A DNA stretch of 6,551 nucleotides from Methanocorpusculum sp. (GCA_029987045.1 DALTWN010000055.1:1-6551), one strand, 5' to 3'; shown: positions 1 to 5,795, counted from the stretch's first letter. Notes: generated from the sequence alone by a model not told the origin. Numbers and translations are program-made.

Positions 1-182
1 ATGAGAAGAGTGGCAATGACAAACAATCCGATTCCAATGATTATGTGAAGATACGTGTTTGGTTCAATAAACGTATTATCCCCAATAAATGAAAATAAGT
101 TCAGAAGAAAACCTGCTGCAATCACAAAGAATCCTGCCGCACTCAGATAGTTCCGGGCTTCGGTCTTCGCAATCTCGTCCAT
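1..182 (-). CDS. Polytopic membrane protein, N-terminal part (paralogue A)
   Basis: This is the first 60 codons of a minus-strand gene that runs off the left edge. The start at 182 is preceded by GGAGGTC with a 5-base spacer. The translation begins MDEIAKTEARNYL and holds two hydrophobic segments, at residues 13-33 and 45-60, so it is an integral membrane protein. It aligns without gaps to residues 1-60 of the protein at 1700-2731, sharing DE-AKTEARNYL, AAGFF, EPN, HI and VIATLL or VATLL. The two genes are therefore paralogues, and this start fixes the start of the other copy. Promoter and leader are also duplicated. I do not recognise the family, and no transport or catalytic motif is visible. 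The real length should be about 340 residues if it matches the paralogue. Confidence 0.85.
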   Translation of the reverse strand, partial: MDEIAKTEARNYLSAAGFFVIAAGFLLNLFSFIGDNTFIEPNTYLHIIIGIGLFVIATLL

Positions 183-250
183 TACAAGACCTCCGGTTCA
201 GTGACAATAGTCGTCATGATTGCAATATTGTCACCGGATGAATATAAAAC
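183..250 (-). promoter_or_regulatory. Promoter and leader of paralogue A
   Basis: On the minus strand a TATA box, GTTTTATATT (241-250), lies about 64 bases before the start codon. This predicts transcription from near 220 and a leader of about 38 bases. The SD site GGAGGT lies just before the ATG. The whole stretch is closely matched at 2732-2801 before paralogue B, with a 2-base length difference next to the start codon. The conservation of TATA box, inverted repeat and SD in order supports a real regulated promoter. Confidence 0.7.
201..234 (-). promoter_or_regulatory. Candidate operator: 9-bp inverted repeat with 16-base spacer
   Basis: GTGACAATA (201-209) and TATTGTCAC (226-234) are perfect reverse complements separated by 16 bases. 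The repeat covers the predicted transcription start, downstream of the TATA box, which is a usual place for archaeal repressor operators. The same arms and the same 16-base spacer recur at 2753-2784 before paralogue B. It could instead act as a leader-RNA hairpin, though the loop would be long. Confidence 0.55.
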
Positions 251-256
251 GCGATG

Positions 257-262
257 AAAAAA
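257..262 (-). terminator. T-run terminator after the four-repeat lipoprotein gene
   Basis: Six T residues on the minus strand follow the TAA stop of the lipoprotein gene by a few bases, inside a pyrimidine-rich stretch. Archaeal transcription commonly ends at such T-runs without a hairpin. The next promoter's TATA box begins 7 bases further on. Confidence 0.5.
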
Positions 263-267
263 GAGGA

Positions 268-1512
268 TTAGTTGAGGGTGATGAGCCCGTCGACCGTCGC
301 GGCCGGACGGGTGAACCGCGTCCCGTCCGCCGAGACGAGCGAATCGGAGGTCAGATTGTAGGTCCAGGTGACTGCCGTACCGGCAGAATCCCCGCCGGCA
401 TACGTCACCGTGAAGTCGATCACGTCCGTCGCGTTCCATACGTAATCCCAGGTGAAGGGCCGCAGCGTGTCACCGTAGCGGATGGTTCCCGTCCGGTCTG
501 CATTGACAATCGCCGCGGCGTTTCCGTCCGCACGGTACCATGCACCGGTGATCGGCAGGAGGAAGTACGAATCCATGAACTGTTTCGTCCTGGAGAGGCC
601 GGAACTCGAGGAAAGCGACCGCCCGTCCGGTCCGAGGGTATACACCGCTGAATCCCCGTCGCTGAACATGATAGCATAGCTTCCGTCGTCTGCCGGAATC
701 CAGGTCAGCCGACAGACCTGTGCGGTGCCGTTCGCATACGCGGTCGTGGTCACGCCGGTTCCATCGCTCTTGATGATGGTGCTGACGACGGCCCCACTCC
801 TGCTGCTGTCGCCGGACCAGATGCCAACCAGCGGGTCGAGGCGTGAGAATGCCGACGTACCCCCGTCGATGACGAACGTATCGGTTTCCGGCAGATACTC
901 GATCTCATAGATTCGGCCGGCCGAACAGCGTCCGACATAGGTGGTGTCGCCCGTCTTCCCCAGGTCCTGATACCGCATCCGTATCAGGGAGACCGACGGG
1001 GTGTCGGAAAGAACCATCCAGTATCCGCTGCCGTCGCCGTGGAAGATGAAGACGTTCTCGACAACGCTGCCGTTCTTCACCGATTTCTTTGCCCAGGTGC
1101 CGACCATGGCATCGTCTGCCGCAAGCGGGCGGATGTCGGGGACCCGGTTCCAGGTGCGTCCGGATGCATCCGTCATGGAACACCCGTCGGACGAGAGCGT
1201 ATATTCCACAGTGTAGACACCCAGGTCCGGAACCGAGATATCGAACCGGTAGATGCCGCCGCCGAGATTCGTCCAGACCACGGTCTCTTCCTGTGCGGGG
1301 GAATCTGCCGGGAAGACGAGGCAGGTTCCCGTTCCGTCCGCGGCGAACCGGGCCGTCATATCCGCGACGACCCCGTTTCCGATATCGACGTTCAGACATA
1401 CCCAGTCGCCGGCGATCGGATCGTTCTCCGCCGACGTACAGCCGGCGGCAACCACACAACCGATCACGACCAGGGCGATGACGCCGAGAATTGCGAATTT
1501 CTTTACGCTCAT
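268..1512 (-). CDS. Lipoprotein with four tandem beta-rich repeats
   Basis: A 414-residue protein with a lipoprotein signal: SVKK, a hydrophobic stretch at 6-23, then AAGC with the lipidated cysteine at 25. It should be anchored outside the membrane. The mature part consists of four repeats of about 80-95 residues. Each opens with a G-x-W motif (PIAGDW 32, AMVGTW 135, PLVGIW 227, PITGAW 320). Each has a D-x-[TS]-G turn about 20-27 residues later (59, 160, 250, 339) and most close with an aromatic-x-R motif. The pattern resembles lipocalin-like or small beta-barrel repeats, but I recognise no named family. ATG 1512 is preferred to an upstream GTG at 1539 because it gives a normal signal peptide; no strong SD decides the matter. 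The gene looks clearly more GC-rich than the paralogues on either side of it, suggesting a different history. Ligand or partner unknown. Confidence 0.85.
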   Translation of the reverse strand: MSVKKFAILGVIALVVIGCVVAAGCTSAENDPIAGDWVCLNVDIGNGVVADMTARFAADGTGTCLVFPADSPAQEETVVWTNLGGGIYRFDISVPDLGVYTVEYTLSSDGCSMTDASGRTWNRVPDIRPLAADDAMVGTWAKKSVKNGSVVENVFIFHGDGSGYWMVLSDTPSVSLIRMRYQDLGKTGDTTYVGRCSAGRIYEIEYLPETDTFVIDGGTSAFSRLDPLVGIWSGDSSRSGAVVSTIIKSDGTGVTTTAYANGTAQVCRLTWIPADDGSYAIMFSDGDSAVYTLGPDGRSLSSSSGLSRTKQFMDSYFLLPITGAWYRADGNAAAIVNADRTGTIRYGDTLRPFTWDYVWNATDVIDFTVTYAGGDSAGTAVTWTYNLTSDSLVSADGTRFTRPAATVDGLITLN

Positions 1513-1677
1513 AGCACTCTTAGTGTTCCCTCTCGTCACGGATAATGGTTATGATTCGGCAGCGGACAGCCAGGAAACCATCGTGAAAACGATTCCTACT
1601 GACGAAAAGTGCGTCTATCTGCATTTTTCGTCAAAACAACCGTGAACGAGCAATACGGTATGGTCAGGCAAATAAGT

Positions 1678-1685
1678 AAAAAAAA
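1678..1685 (-). terminator. T8 terminator after paralogue B
   Basis: Eight consecutive T residues on the minus strand lie about 15 bases after the TGA stop of paralogue B. This is a typical archaeal hairpin-free terminator. It indicates that paralogue B and the lipoprotein gene downstream are transcribed separately. I see no clear TATA box for the lipoprotein gene in the rest of this spacer. Confidence 0.55.
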
Positions 1686-1699
1686 GTTGGTGAAGTTGA

Positions 1700-2731
1700 T
1701 CAGAACTTCGGAAGCTTTCTCTGCGAGTAGACCACGAAGGAAAGATAGATTGCAATCAGTGCCGGAATGCCGTTCAAGAGAGCGGAGACGACCGGCATAG
1801 AGATCGATGTTCCTGCGACGTATGCGGAGAAGAACCAGGTGCATCCATACACAATCAACATAATCCCCGGCAGGATTCTGGACTCTTTTCTGAGCATAGC
1901 AAACAGACCCAGTACAATCATCAGGATGCCAAGGCCGATGAACATCGCACCGGACGAGTACATCGAAAGGATGCCGATCAATCCGACGAGCATGAACATG
2001 ATTGGAGTGAACCGCATCTTGCCAACGGCGAACAGAAGAATTGCAACGAAGATCATCAGCGAACCTGCAAGCAGTTCCATCGTTACAAAGGAGTCAAGCG
2101 GAAGAACTGCTTCGCCGAGGATGTAGTGCAGAGCATATCCGCCGGTGAGGACTGCAAACAGCATGTAGCCGAGAACGGAACCGGATGCCTTGAAGTCGGT
2201 CGCCTCGTCAGCAGTCAGAATCTTCGAACCCGGCAGGCTGATTCTTTCGCAGGCGCAACAGAAGGCATAGTAGAGACAAATAACTGCAAGGATGATGATA
2301 AAGACCATACCCACATACGGATTGAATCCTATTAATTCTCCAATAAGGCCAGGGATAAAACAAAGTAACGGAATAAGGAATAACAGCCATTTTTTCTTAT
2401 CCTGCCCGGTTAATGTTACCAGTGCTACAAGAACGAGGAATCCCATCAATATAATACCCCATAGTTCAGATGGAGTGAATGCGGCAAATAATTGCCAGAA
2501 TCCCGTCATGAAGAAAAGAATTGCAATCAGATCTCTTTTGTGCAGAACAATGAGAAGTGTTGCCACAATGAGAAGTCCCAGCCCCAATGCTATGTGTATA
2601 TTGTCATTTGGTTCAACAAATGCGGCTGTTCCAACTTCTGAAAAGATCTGGCTAATGAAAAATGCCGCAATCATGAAGAATCCAGCAGCACACAAATAGT
2701 TCCGTGCTTCGGTCTTCGCAAGTTCATCCAT
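1700..2731 (-). CDS. Polytopic membrane protein, about 12 TM segments (paralogue B)
   Basis: A 343-residue, very hydrophobic protein with about 12 predicted membrane helices and short, weakly charged loops. A cytoplasmic-like loop with charged residues (TADEATDFKASG) divides it into two halves of about six helices each. The halves show loose similarity, for example HIALGLGLLIVATLLIVL against MELLAGSLMIFVAILLFAV, so an internal duplication is likely. The C-terminus ends YSQRKLPKF. The start at 2731 was chosen over 2758 because it matches paralogue A and follows GGGGGTC; the upstream ATG lies inside the candidate operator. I do not recognise the family. The repeated glycine-rich helices recall small HdeD/DUF308-like or YaaH-like membrane proteins, but no diagnostic motif is present. 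Transport or stress function would be a guess. Confidence 0.88.
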   Translation of the reverse strand: MDELAKTEARNYLCAAGFFMIAAFFISQIFSEVGTAAFVEPNDNIHIALGLGLLIVATLLIVLHKRDLIAILFFMTGFWQLFAAFTPSELWGIILMGFLVLVALVTLTGQDKKKWLLFLIPLLCFIPGLIGELIGFNPYVGMVFIIILAVICLYYAFCCACERISLPGSKILTADEATDFKASGSVLGYMLFAVLTGGYALHYILGEAVLPLDSFVTMELLAGSLMIFVAILLFAVGKMRFTPIMFMLVGLIGILSMYSSGAMFIGLGILMIVLGLFAMLRKESRILPGIMLIVYGCTWFFSAYVAGTSISMPVVSALLNGIPALIAIYLSFVVYSQRKLPKF

Positions 2732-2801
2732 TTCAGAAGACCCCCAATTCAATGACAATAGTCGTCATGACTGCTATATTGTCACTGGATGGATATAAAA
2801 C
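2732..2801 (-). promoter_or_regulatory. Promoter and leader of paralogue B
   Basis: The TATA box TTTTATATCC (minus strand, 2791-2800) predicts transcription from near 2770 and a leader of about 39 bases with GGGGGTC as the SD. It closely matches the promoter of paralogue A at 183-250. A T7 run at 2809-2815, just upstream, matches the terminator run before copy A. The duplicated unit therefore seems to include terminator, promoter and gene. Confidence 0.7.
2753..2784 (-). promoter_or_regulatory. Candidate operator: 8-bp inverted repeat with 16-base spacer
   Basis: TGACAATA (2753-2760) and TATTGTCA (2777-2784) are perfect reverse complements with a 16-base spacer. Arm sequence, spacing and position relative to the TATA box are the same as in the copy at 201-234; the ninth pair is lost here. 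The spacer keeps GTCGTCATGA in both copies. Confidence 0.55.
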
Positions 2802-2822
2802 AAGATGGAAAAAAAGGATGTA

Positions 2823-2998
2823 GAATTTTGGTAACTTTCTCTGTGAATAGACCACGAAGGAAAGATAGATTGCGATCAGGCACGGAATGCCGTTCAAGAG
2901 AGCCAAAACGACCGGTGCTGATCCGCGAACAGAAGGATTGCAACAAAAATCATCAGAGCACCGCACAGGAGTGATGGCAGATCACAGGAACCAAGCGG
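2823..2998 (-). pseudogene. Decayed C-terminal remnant of a third paralogue
   Basis: The minus strand encodes two pieces of a third copy of the membrane protein. Positions of about 2926-2998 translate as PLGSCDLPSLLCGALMIF and on to VAILLFA, matching PLDSFVTMELLAGSLMIFVAILLFA of paralogue B without gaps. Positions of about 2823-2921 translate in another frame as VVLALLNGIPCLIAIYLSF and on to VVYSQRKLPKF, matching the C-terminus of B. Between them about 223 bases present in B are missing, which also shifts the frame. The stop codon is lost: after KF the frame runs on into the next promoter. No start, RBS or upstream half is found. This is a gene remnant left by deletion, and it supports a former array of at least three copies. 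Confidence 0.8.
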
Positions 2999-3000
2999 AT

Positions 3001-3336
3001 ATCACAGATTCTTCTTCGCATCGGGAATCGAAACCACTATCTTATCGCGTTTCGTACAGCGTCCGCCGAAGAAACAGGCATGTACAGATCCAGATCATTC
3101 TACGTAGGTACAGACGACGATATCCAAATTTTTTTACCTGTTCACGGTAAACTACTATCCATGCGCATCACATCCCGGATCTGCAGCTGCACATTCCGCG
3201 AACCATACCGTTCTTTCATCAACAGATACAATCCATATACGCGTGCATTTGCAGAAGAACATCCCGGATCTTCGCCAGAATACAGAAGACCGGATGATGA
3301 ATATACCGGAATCTGCACCTGCAACGGGAGGAACGG
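3001..3336. other. Intergenic region without a convincing gene; promoter side of the AAA ATPase
   Basis: No ORF here can be firmly supported. On the plus strand an 87-codon frame (3080-3343) ends in an ATGCTGA overlap with the ATPase start, as coupled genes do. However, it is Arg-rich with many AGA codons, unlike the ATPase, and its own SD is weak. On the minus strand two stretches have gene-like codons (about 3142-3330 and 3001-3088) but are broken by stops and frame changes, so they may be remnants. Possible TATA-like sites for the ATPase are CCATATAC near 3233 and CTATCTTATC at 3037-3046; neither is clear. Confidence 0.4.
3326..3331 (+). promoter_or_regulatory. Ribosome binding site of the AAA ATPase
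   Basis: GGGAGG lies 5 bases before ATG 3337. It is strong and well spaced, and it fixes the start of the ATPase. Confidence 0.75.
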
Positions 3337-4518
3337 ATGCTGAAAATCGAACTGTCGGATCTTCTCTTCAAACTGCTGATACAGGCGGACAGTGAATTTA
3401 CTGCATGCATAGAGAACGGCGACATGGAGGGTGCAAAACAGAAAGCGGGAGAACTCGCCAAGATCTACCGGCATCTTTCAAACCGGAAGAAAGAGATGTT
3501 CAGCACCTATCGGAGCAGGGCCAACCTTCTGGATGCATTCTCCCGGGGAGAATCTCCGTTGGAGGATACGATAGCTGGATCCAAGAGTGAAGAGACCACG
3601 GCCGATTCCGGCGAACCCGAAGACCTGCGGAAAACGGCCGACACACTGATTTCCACACCCATCGGCGGATGGCGCCGGATCGGCGGCATGCATTCCCTCA
3701 AGAAAGAGCTGATGGAATCCATCGTCTTCGAAGGTCTCGCAAACCCGCAATCCTTCAACCCCGGAAAAGGCATTCTGCTCTACGGACCGCCGGGAAACGG
3801 AAAGACCATGTTTGCCGCAGCCGTTGCCGAATCCCTGAAAGCATCGTTCTATAATCTCCGGTCGGAAACCATCGTTCCGCAATACCATGAACATTCAGCG
3901 AACCTGATAACGGAACTGTATGCTTCGGCACAGGAACATGCTCCGTCGCTCATCTTCTTCGATGACATCATGGCACTGATCCAGGTACCCGAGAAGATAA
4001 AACGGGAACCATCCCACAAGGCCGTATCCGGATTGCTGAAGGAACTCGATGGACTTGACGGCAAGACATCCGACCGGATCCTGCTGACGATTGCATCGAC
4101 CAGTTTGCCCTGGAACCTCAGCCGCGAGACCCTTGCCCGGTTCCCGCGACGGATCTATGTACCGCCACCGAATTTCGAAGACGTTCAGGGCATCATCAAG
4201 AAACAGAGCAAAGGACTGGATATTTCCGGGGTGCATCTGAAACATATCGCGGGAAAATGTGTCTGGATGCGCTATTCCGGCCGTAATGTCTCGGACATGT
4301 GCCACCAGATAATCAGCAGGATGATCCAGGAGGAGAATCCCGGTCTGTATAATAAGCTGCTCGATATGCCGTTCCGTGAACTGAAATCCTTCAAGATAAA
4401 GACACGTACGCTGAGAGATGATGATTTCCTCACCGGCTTGAAGAGTATCAAAAGCTCGCTTACCAGGGACATGATCGAACGCTATGAACAGTGGGGCAAG
4501 GAAAATGGCGATACGTGA
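3337..4518 (+). CDS. MIT-like domain AAA+ ATPase of the Vps4/katanin/spastin type
   Basis: A 393-residue protein. Residues 5-70 form three predicted helices in the pattern of an MIT domain, with NGD at 27-29 and YRSRANLL at 58-65. Residues 71-108 are an acidic linker and 112-330 an AAA module. Visible motifs are Walker A GPPGNGKT (150-157), pore-loop aromatic Y183, Walker B LIFFDD (205-210), sensor 1 TSLPW (255-259), arginine fingers R271 and R272 in RFPRRIYVPPP, and sensor 2 YSGRN (313-317). The C-terminal helix SSLTRDMIERYEQW (373-386) followed by GDT matches the clade's closing helix. These enzymes form hexamers that thread substrate proteins, in Vps4 and archaeal CdvC the ESCRT-III filaments. 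Oddities are Asp210 in place of the catalytic Glu and Ser256 in place of the sensor-1 Asn, so hydrolysis may be slow. No ESCRT-III gene is in the window. Clade assignment is firm; substrate is unknown. Confidence 0.88.
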   Translation: MLKIELSDLLFKLLIQADSEFTACIENGDMEGAKQKAGELAKIYRHLSNRKKEMFSTYRSRANLLDAFSRGESPLEDTIAGSKSEETTADSGEPEDLRKTADTLISTPIGGWRRIGGMHSLKKELMESIVFEGLANPQSFNPGKGILLYGPPGNGKTMFAAAVAESLKASFYNLRSETIVPQYHEHSANLITELYASAQEHAPSLIFFDDIMALIQVPEKIKREPSHKAVSGLLKELDGLDGKTSDRILLTIASTSLPWNLSRETLARFPRRIYVPPPNFEDVQGIIKKQSKGLDISGVHLKHIAGKCVWMRYSGRNVSDMCHQIISRMIQEENPGLYNKLLDMPFRELKSFKIKTRTLRDDDFLTGLKSIKSSLTRDMIERYEQWGKENGDT

Positions 4519-4520
4519 TC

Positions 4521-4540
4521 CGACCGGAACTGACCGGTCG
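4521..4540 (+). terminator. GC hairpin just after the ATPase stop
   Basis: CGACCGG (4521-4527) and CCGGTCG (4534-4540) form a perfect 7-bp stem with a 6-base loop, starting 2 bases after the TGA. No T-run follows closely, so it may stabilise the 3' end or aid termination rather than be a full terminator. Confidence 0.35.
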
Positions 4541-4633
4541 ATAGCGCATTCCGCAAGAACAACGACAAACAGCTCCGATCAGCAACAGAACTGACAACCG
4601 GGATACTGCAACCAAAAATCAATGATCGCGGAA

Positions 4634-4649
4634 GGGCCCACGGGCCCAC
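4634..4649. repeat. Tandem 8-mer GGGCCCAC x2 between convergent genes
   Basis: GGGCCCAC occurs twice head to tail, and GGGCCC is itself palindromic. It lies between the converging ATPase and TM2-like genes, near pyrimidine-rich stretches that could end transcription from the left. Function is unclear. Confidence 0.4.
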
Positions 4650-4684
4650 CGCATGTTCTTTTCTTCTACGATACAGACTGTTTT

Positions 4685-5083
4685 TCAGTTCTCTTCCAGA
4701 TACGCGGTCCACAGCGTATTGTTTTCCTTGCACATCTGGTAGCCGAACACCATGGATACGATACGAAGAACCAGAGAGGCAAAAGCGCCGATACAAATCA
4801 GGAATGATGGAACCAGGATTCCCGTAAGATCGCCGGGCATGACCTCTTCAGCCATAAGCAGGGCCCCGGAAAGCGCCATGGAAACACACATCCAGACATA
4901 GGATACGATAATCATGATCAGCATCACGATATCCGCGATGAAGAAGATCAGGCCTTTACGCAGATTTCCCGCATAGATCATACCCAGGCCGGCAAACAGG
5001 AAGAAACTCATGACGAGCGAGGCAAGCCGGCTCTTTTCGCCGACGACCTTTCTTCCATACGAAGTGACTGGTAATTCTGTCAT
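4685..5083 (-). CDS. TM2-like small integral membrane protein
   Basis: A 132-residue protein with a short polar N-terminus (MTELPVTSYGRKVVGEKSR) and then hydrophobic segments at about 20-38, 44-72 and 87-115. The stretch AGLGMIYAGNLRKGL (31-45) is the glycine turn and basic pattern seen in TM2-domain proteins, whose general form is G-x-G-x-x-Y-x-G then K-G. Such proteins are small membrane proteins without a settled function. Start choice is uncertain. ATG 5083 leaves a normal TM2-like N-terminus and has a TATA-like element 28 bases upstream, fitting a leaderless mRNA. ATG 5182 in the same frame would add 33 residues with another hydrophobic segment, from AT-rich DNA, and also lacks an SD. 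The gene converges on the ATPase and diverges from the helical-protein gene at 5299. Confidence 0.75.
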   Translation of the reverse strand: MTELPVTSYGRKVVGEKSRLASLVMSFFLFAGLGMIYAGNLRKGLIFFIADIVMLIMIIVSYVWMCVSMALSGALLMAEEVMPGDLTGILVPSFLICIGAFASLVLRIVSMVFGYQMCKENNTLWTAYLEEN

Positions 5084-5107
5084 GGAAGATAGGTTTAGGG
5101 ATATTCG

Positions 5108-5115
5108 ATTAAATA
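5108..5115 (-). promoter_or_regulatory. TATA-like element of the TM2-like gene
   Basis: TATTTAAT on the minus strand is centred about 28 bases before ATG 5083. This would start the transcript at or next to the ATG, giving a leaderless message in line with the missing SD. A second AT-rich element, TTAATTTAAT, stands at a similar distance before ATG 5182 and would serve the longer form. Confidence 0.35.
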
Positions 5116-5239
5116 GTTGTCGGGAGGCCAAGATAACGAACATCACCAATATTCCCCACAAAAACACTCTTTTTTTACGCATTTTTCAACTAAAACGATT
5201 AAATTAACCCTCATTTCCAACCATTTCTCTCAATATGAC

Positions 5240-5294
5240 GAAACCGACACATCTATATCACTATAAATCAATTGATTCAGTATATTTGAGAGGG
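5240..5294 (+). promoter_or_regulatory. Promoter and RBS of the helical-protein gene
   Basis: GAAACCGAC (5240-5248) is followed directly by ACATCTATATC (TATA box, 5249-5259), then 9 bases, then CAATTGATTCAGTATA (5269-5284) over the predicted transcription start. A perfect 12-bp palindrome, AATCAATTGATT, spans 5266-5277. The SD is GAGAGGG (5288-5294), 4 bases before ATG 5299, giving a short leader of about 18 bases. The same set of elements recurs at 6301-6355. Confidence 0.65.
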
Positions 5295-5298
5295 TAGA

Positions 5299-5724
5299 AT
5301 GAAACAGGAAAAAGTCGAGGAACTGCAGCAGTATCTTGCCGAGATTCGGGAGAATCTCAAACTGTACGTGAAAGAACATCTGTCCCCTGATGTACTGGAC
5401 CTGCTCAGGAAATTCGTCGACCGCTGCGATACCATCCTGAATCAGCAGGATGAAGTGAATACCCGCTACGACCTCAAGATATTCCAGGGTGGCGACCATA
5501 CCAAGGTAGGAGACGCCGCCCTGGATCCGACCGCATATCTTCTCGTGGTCATCAAGAAGAAACTTGCCCTCCTTGAAGAGGCACGAATGGAATGCGTGCT
5601 GAACGGAACCCTGGAAGAAGCGGAACATGATTTCTGCACCCTGGAAAAGGCATACCTCGACCTGAAAGTGGATATCGAATCGTTCATCCGTCTTCAGGAA
5701 CTGAAAGAACGGAAGAACCTGTAA
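5299..5724 (+). CDS. All-helical protein with a C-terminal region like the ATPase N-domain
   Basis: A 141-residue, charged, cytoplasmic-looking protein without signal or membrane segment. Helices are predicted at about 3-27, 29-50, 79-102, 104-124 and 126-138; a looser stretch, including GGDHTKVGDAALDP (64-77), lies between the two halves. Residues 99-122 align without gaps to residues 24-47 of the AAA ATPase, with 9 identities in 24 positions: C, N, G, E, A, L, K, Y and L. The shared core is N-G-x-[LM]-E-x-A then L-x-K-x-Y-x-x-L. This suggests the same MIT-like bundle and a role as adaptor or regulator of the ATPase, which is an inference. No named family recognised. It has its own promoter, and that promoter is nearly copied before the gene at 6386. 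Confidence 0.82.
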   Translation: MKQEKVEELQQYLAEIRENLKLYVKEHLSPDVLDLLRKFVDRCDTILNQQDEVNTRYDLKIFQGGDHTKVGDAALDPTAYLLVVIKKKLALLEEARMECVLNGTLEEAEHDFCTLEKAYLDLKVDIESFIRLQELKERKNL

Positions 5725-5788
5725 GGTTCCCGGTCACTTCCTATATCTCTCTTTTCGACGTGACCCGCTCACGGATTTACCGTATCTG

Positions 5789-5795
5789 AAAAAAA
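5789..5795 (-). terminator. T7 terminator after the small lipoprotein gene
   Basis: Seven T residues on the minus strand begin about 12 bases after the TGA of the lipoprotein gene at 5808. This is a typical archaeal T-run terminator. Confidence 0.5.

Noticed and set aside
220..1459. Several long plus- and minus-strand frames across the four-repeat lipoprotein gene
   Set aside because: They are Arg/Pro/Gly-rich shadows caused by high GC at codon third positions. The lipoprotein frame alone has a signal peptide, regular repeats and normal composition.
1513..1539. GTG start nine codons upstream for the four-repeat lipoprotein
   Set aside because: It would lengthen the n-region of the signal peptide without an SD of its own. 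ATG 1512 gives a typical lipoprotein signal with the cysteine at residue 25.
2732..2758. Nine-codon N-terminal extension of paralogue B
   Set aside because: The upstream ATG lies in the inverted repeat before the SD, and paralogue A has a stop between the matching ATG and its true start.
2733..2966. A 77-codon minus-strand frame covering the promoter of paralogue B
   Set aside because: Its middle is the C-terminal remnant of the third paralogue and its end reads through the promoter and operator. It has lost the paralogue's stop and is not a gene in its own right.
3478..4305. Minus-strand frames of 71-138 codons antisense to the ATPase gene
   Set aside because: They lie wholly inside a gene with all AAA motifs intact, and show no motif, RBS or conserved pattern.
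4634..4649. GGGCCCAC tandem as a CRISPR-like or attachment-site repeat
   Set aside because: There are only two 8-base copies with no spacer and no second copy elsewhere in the window.
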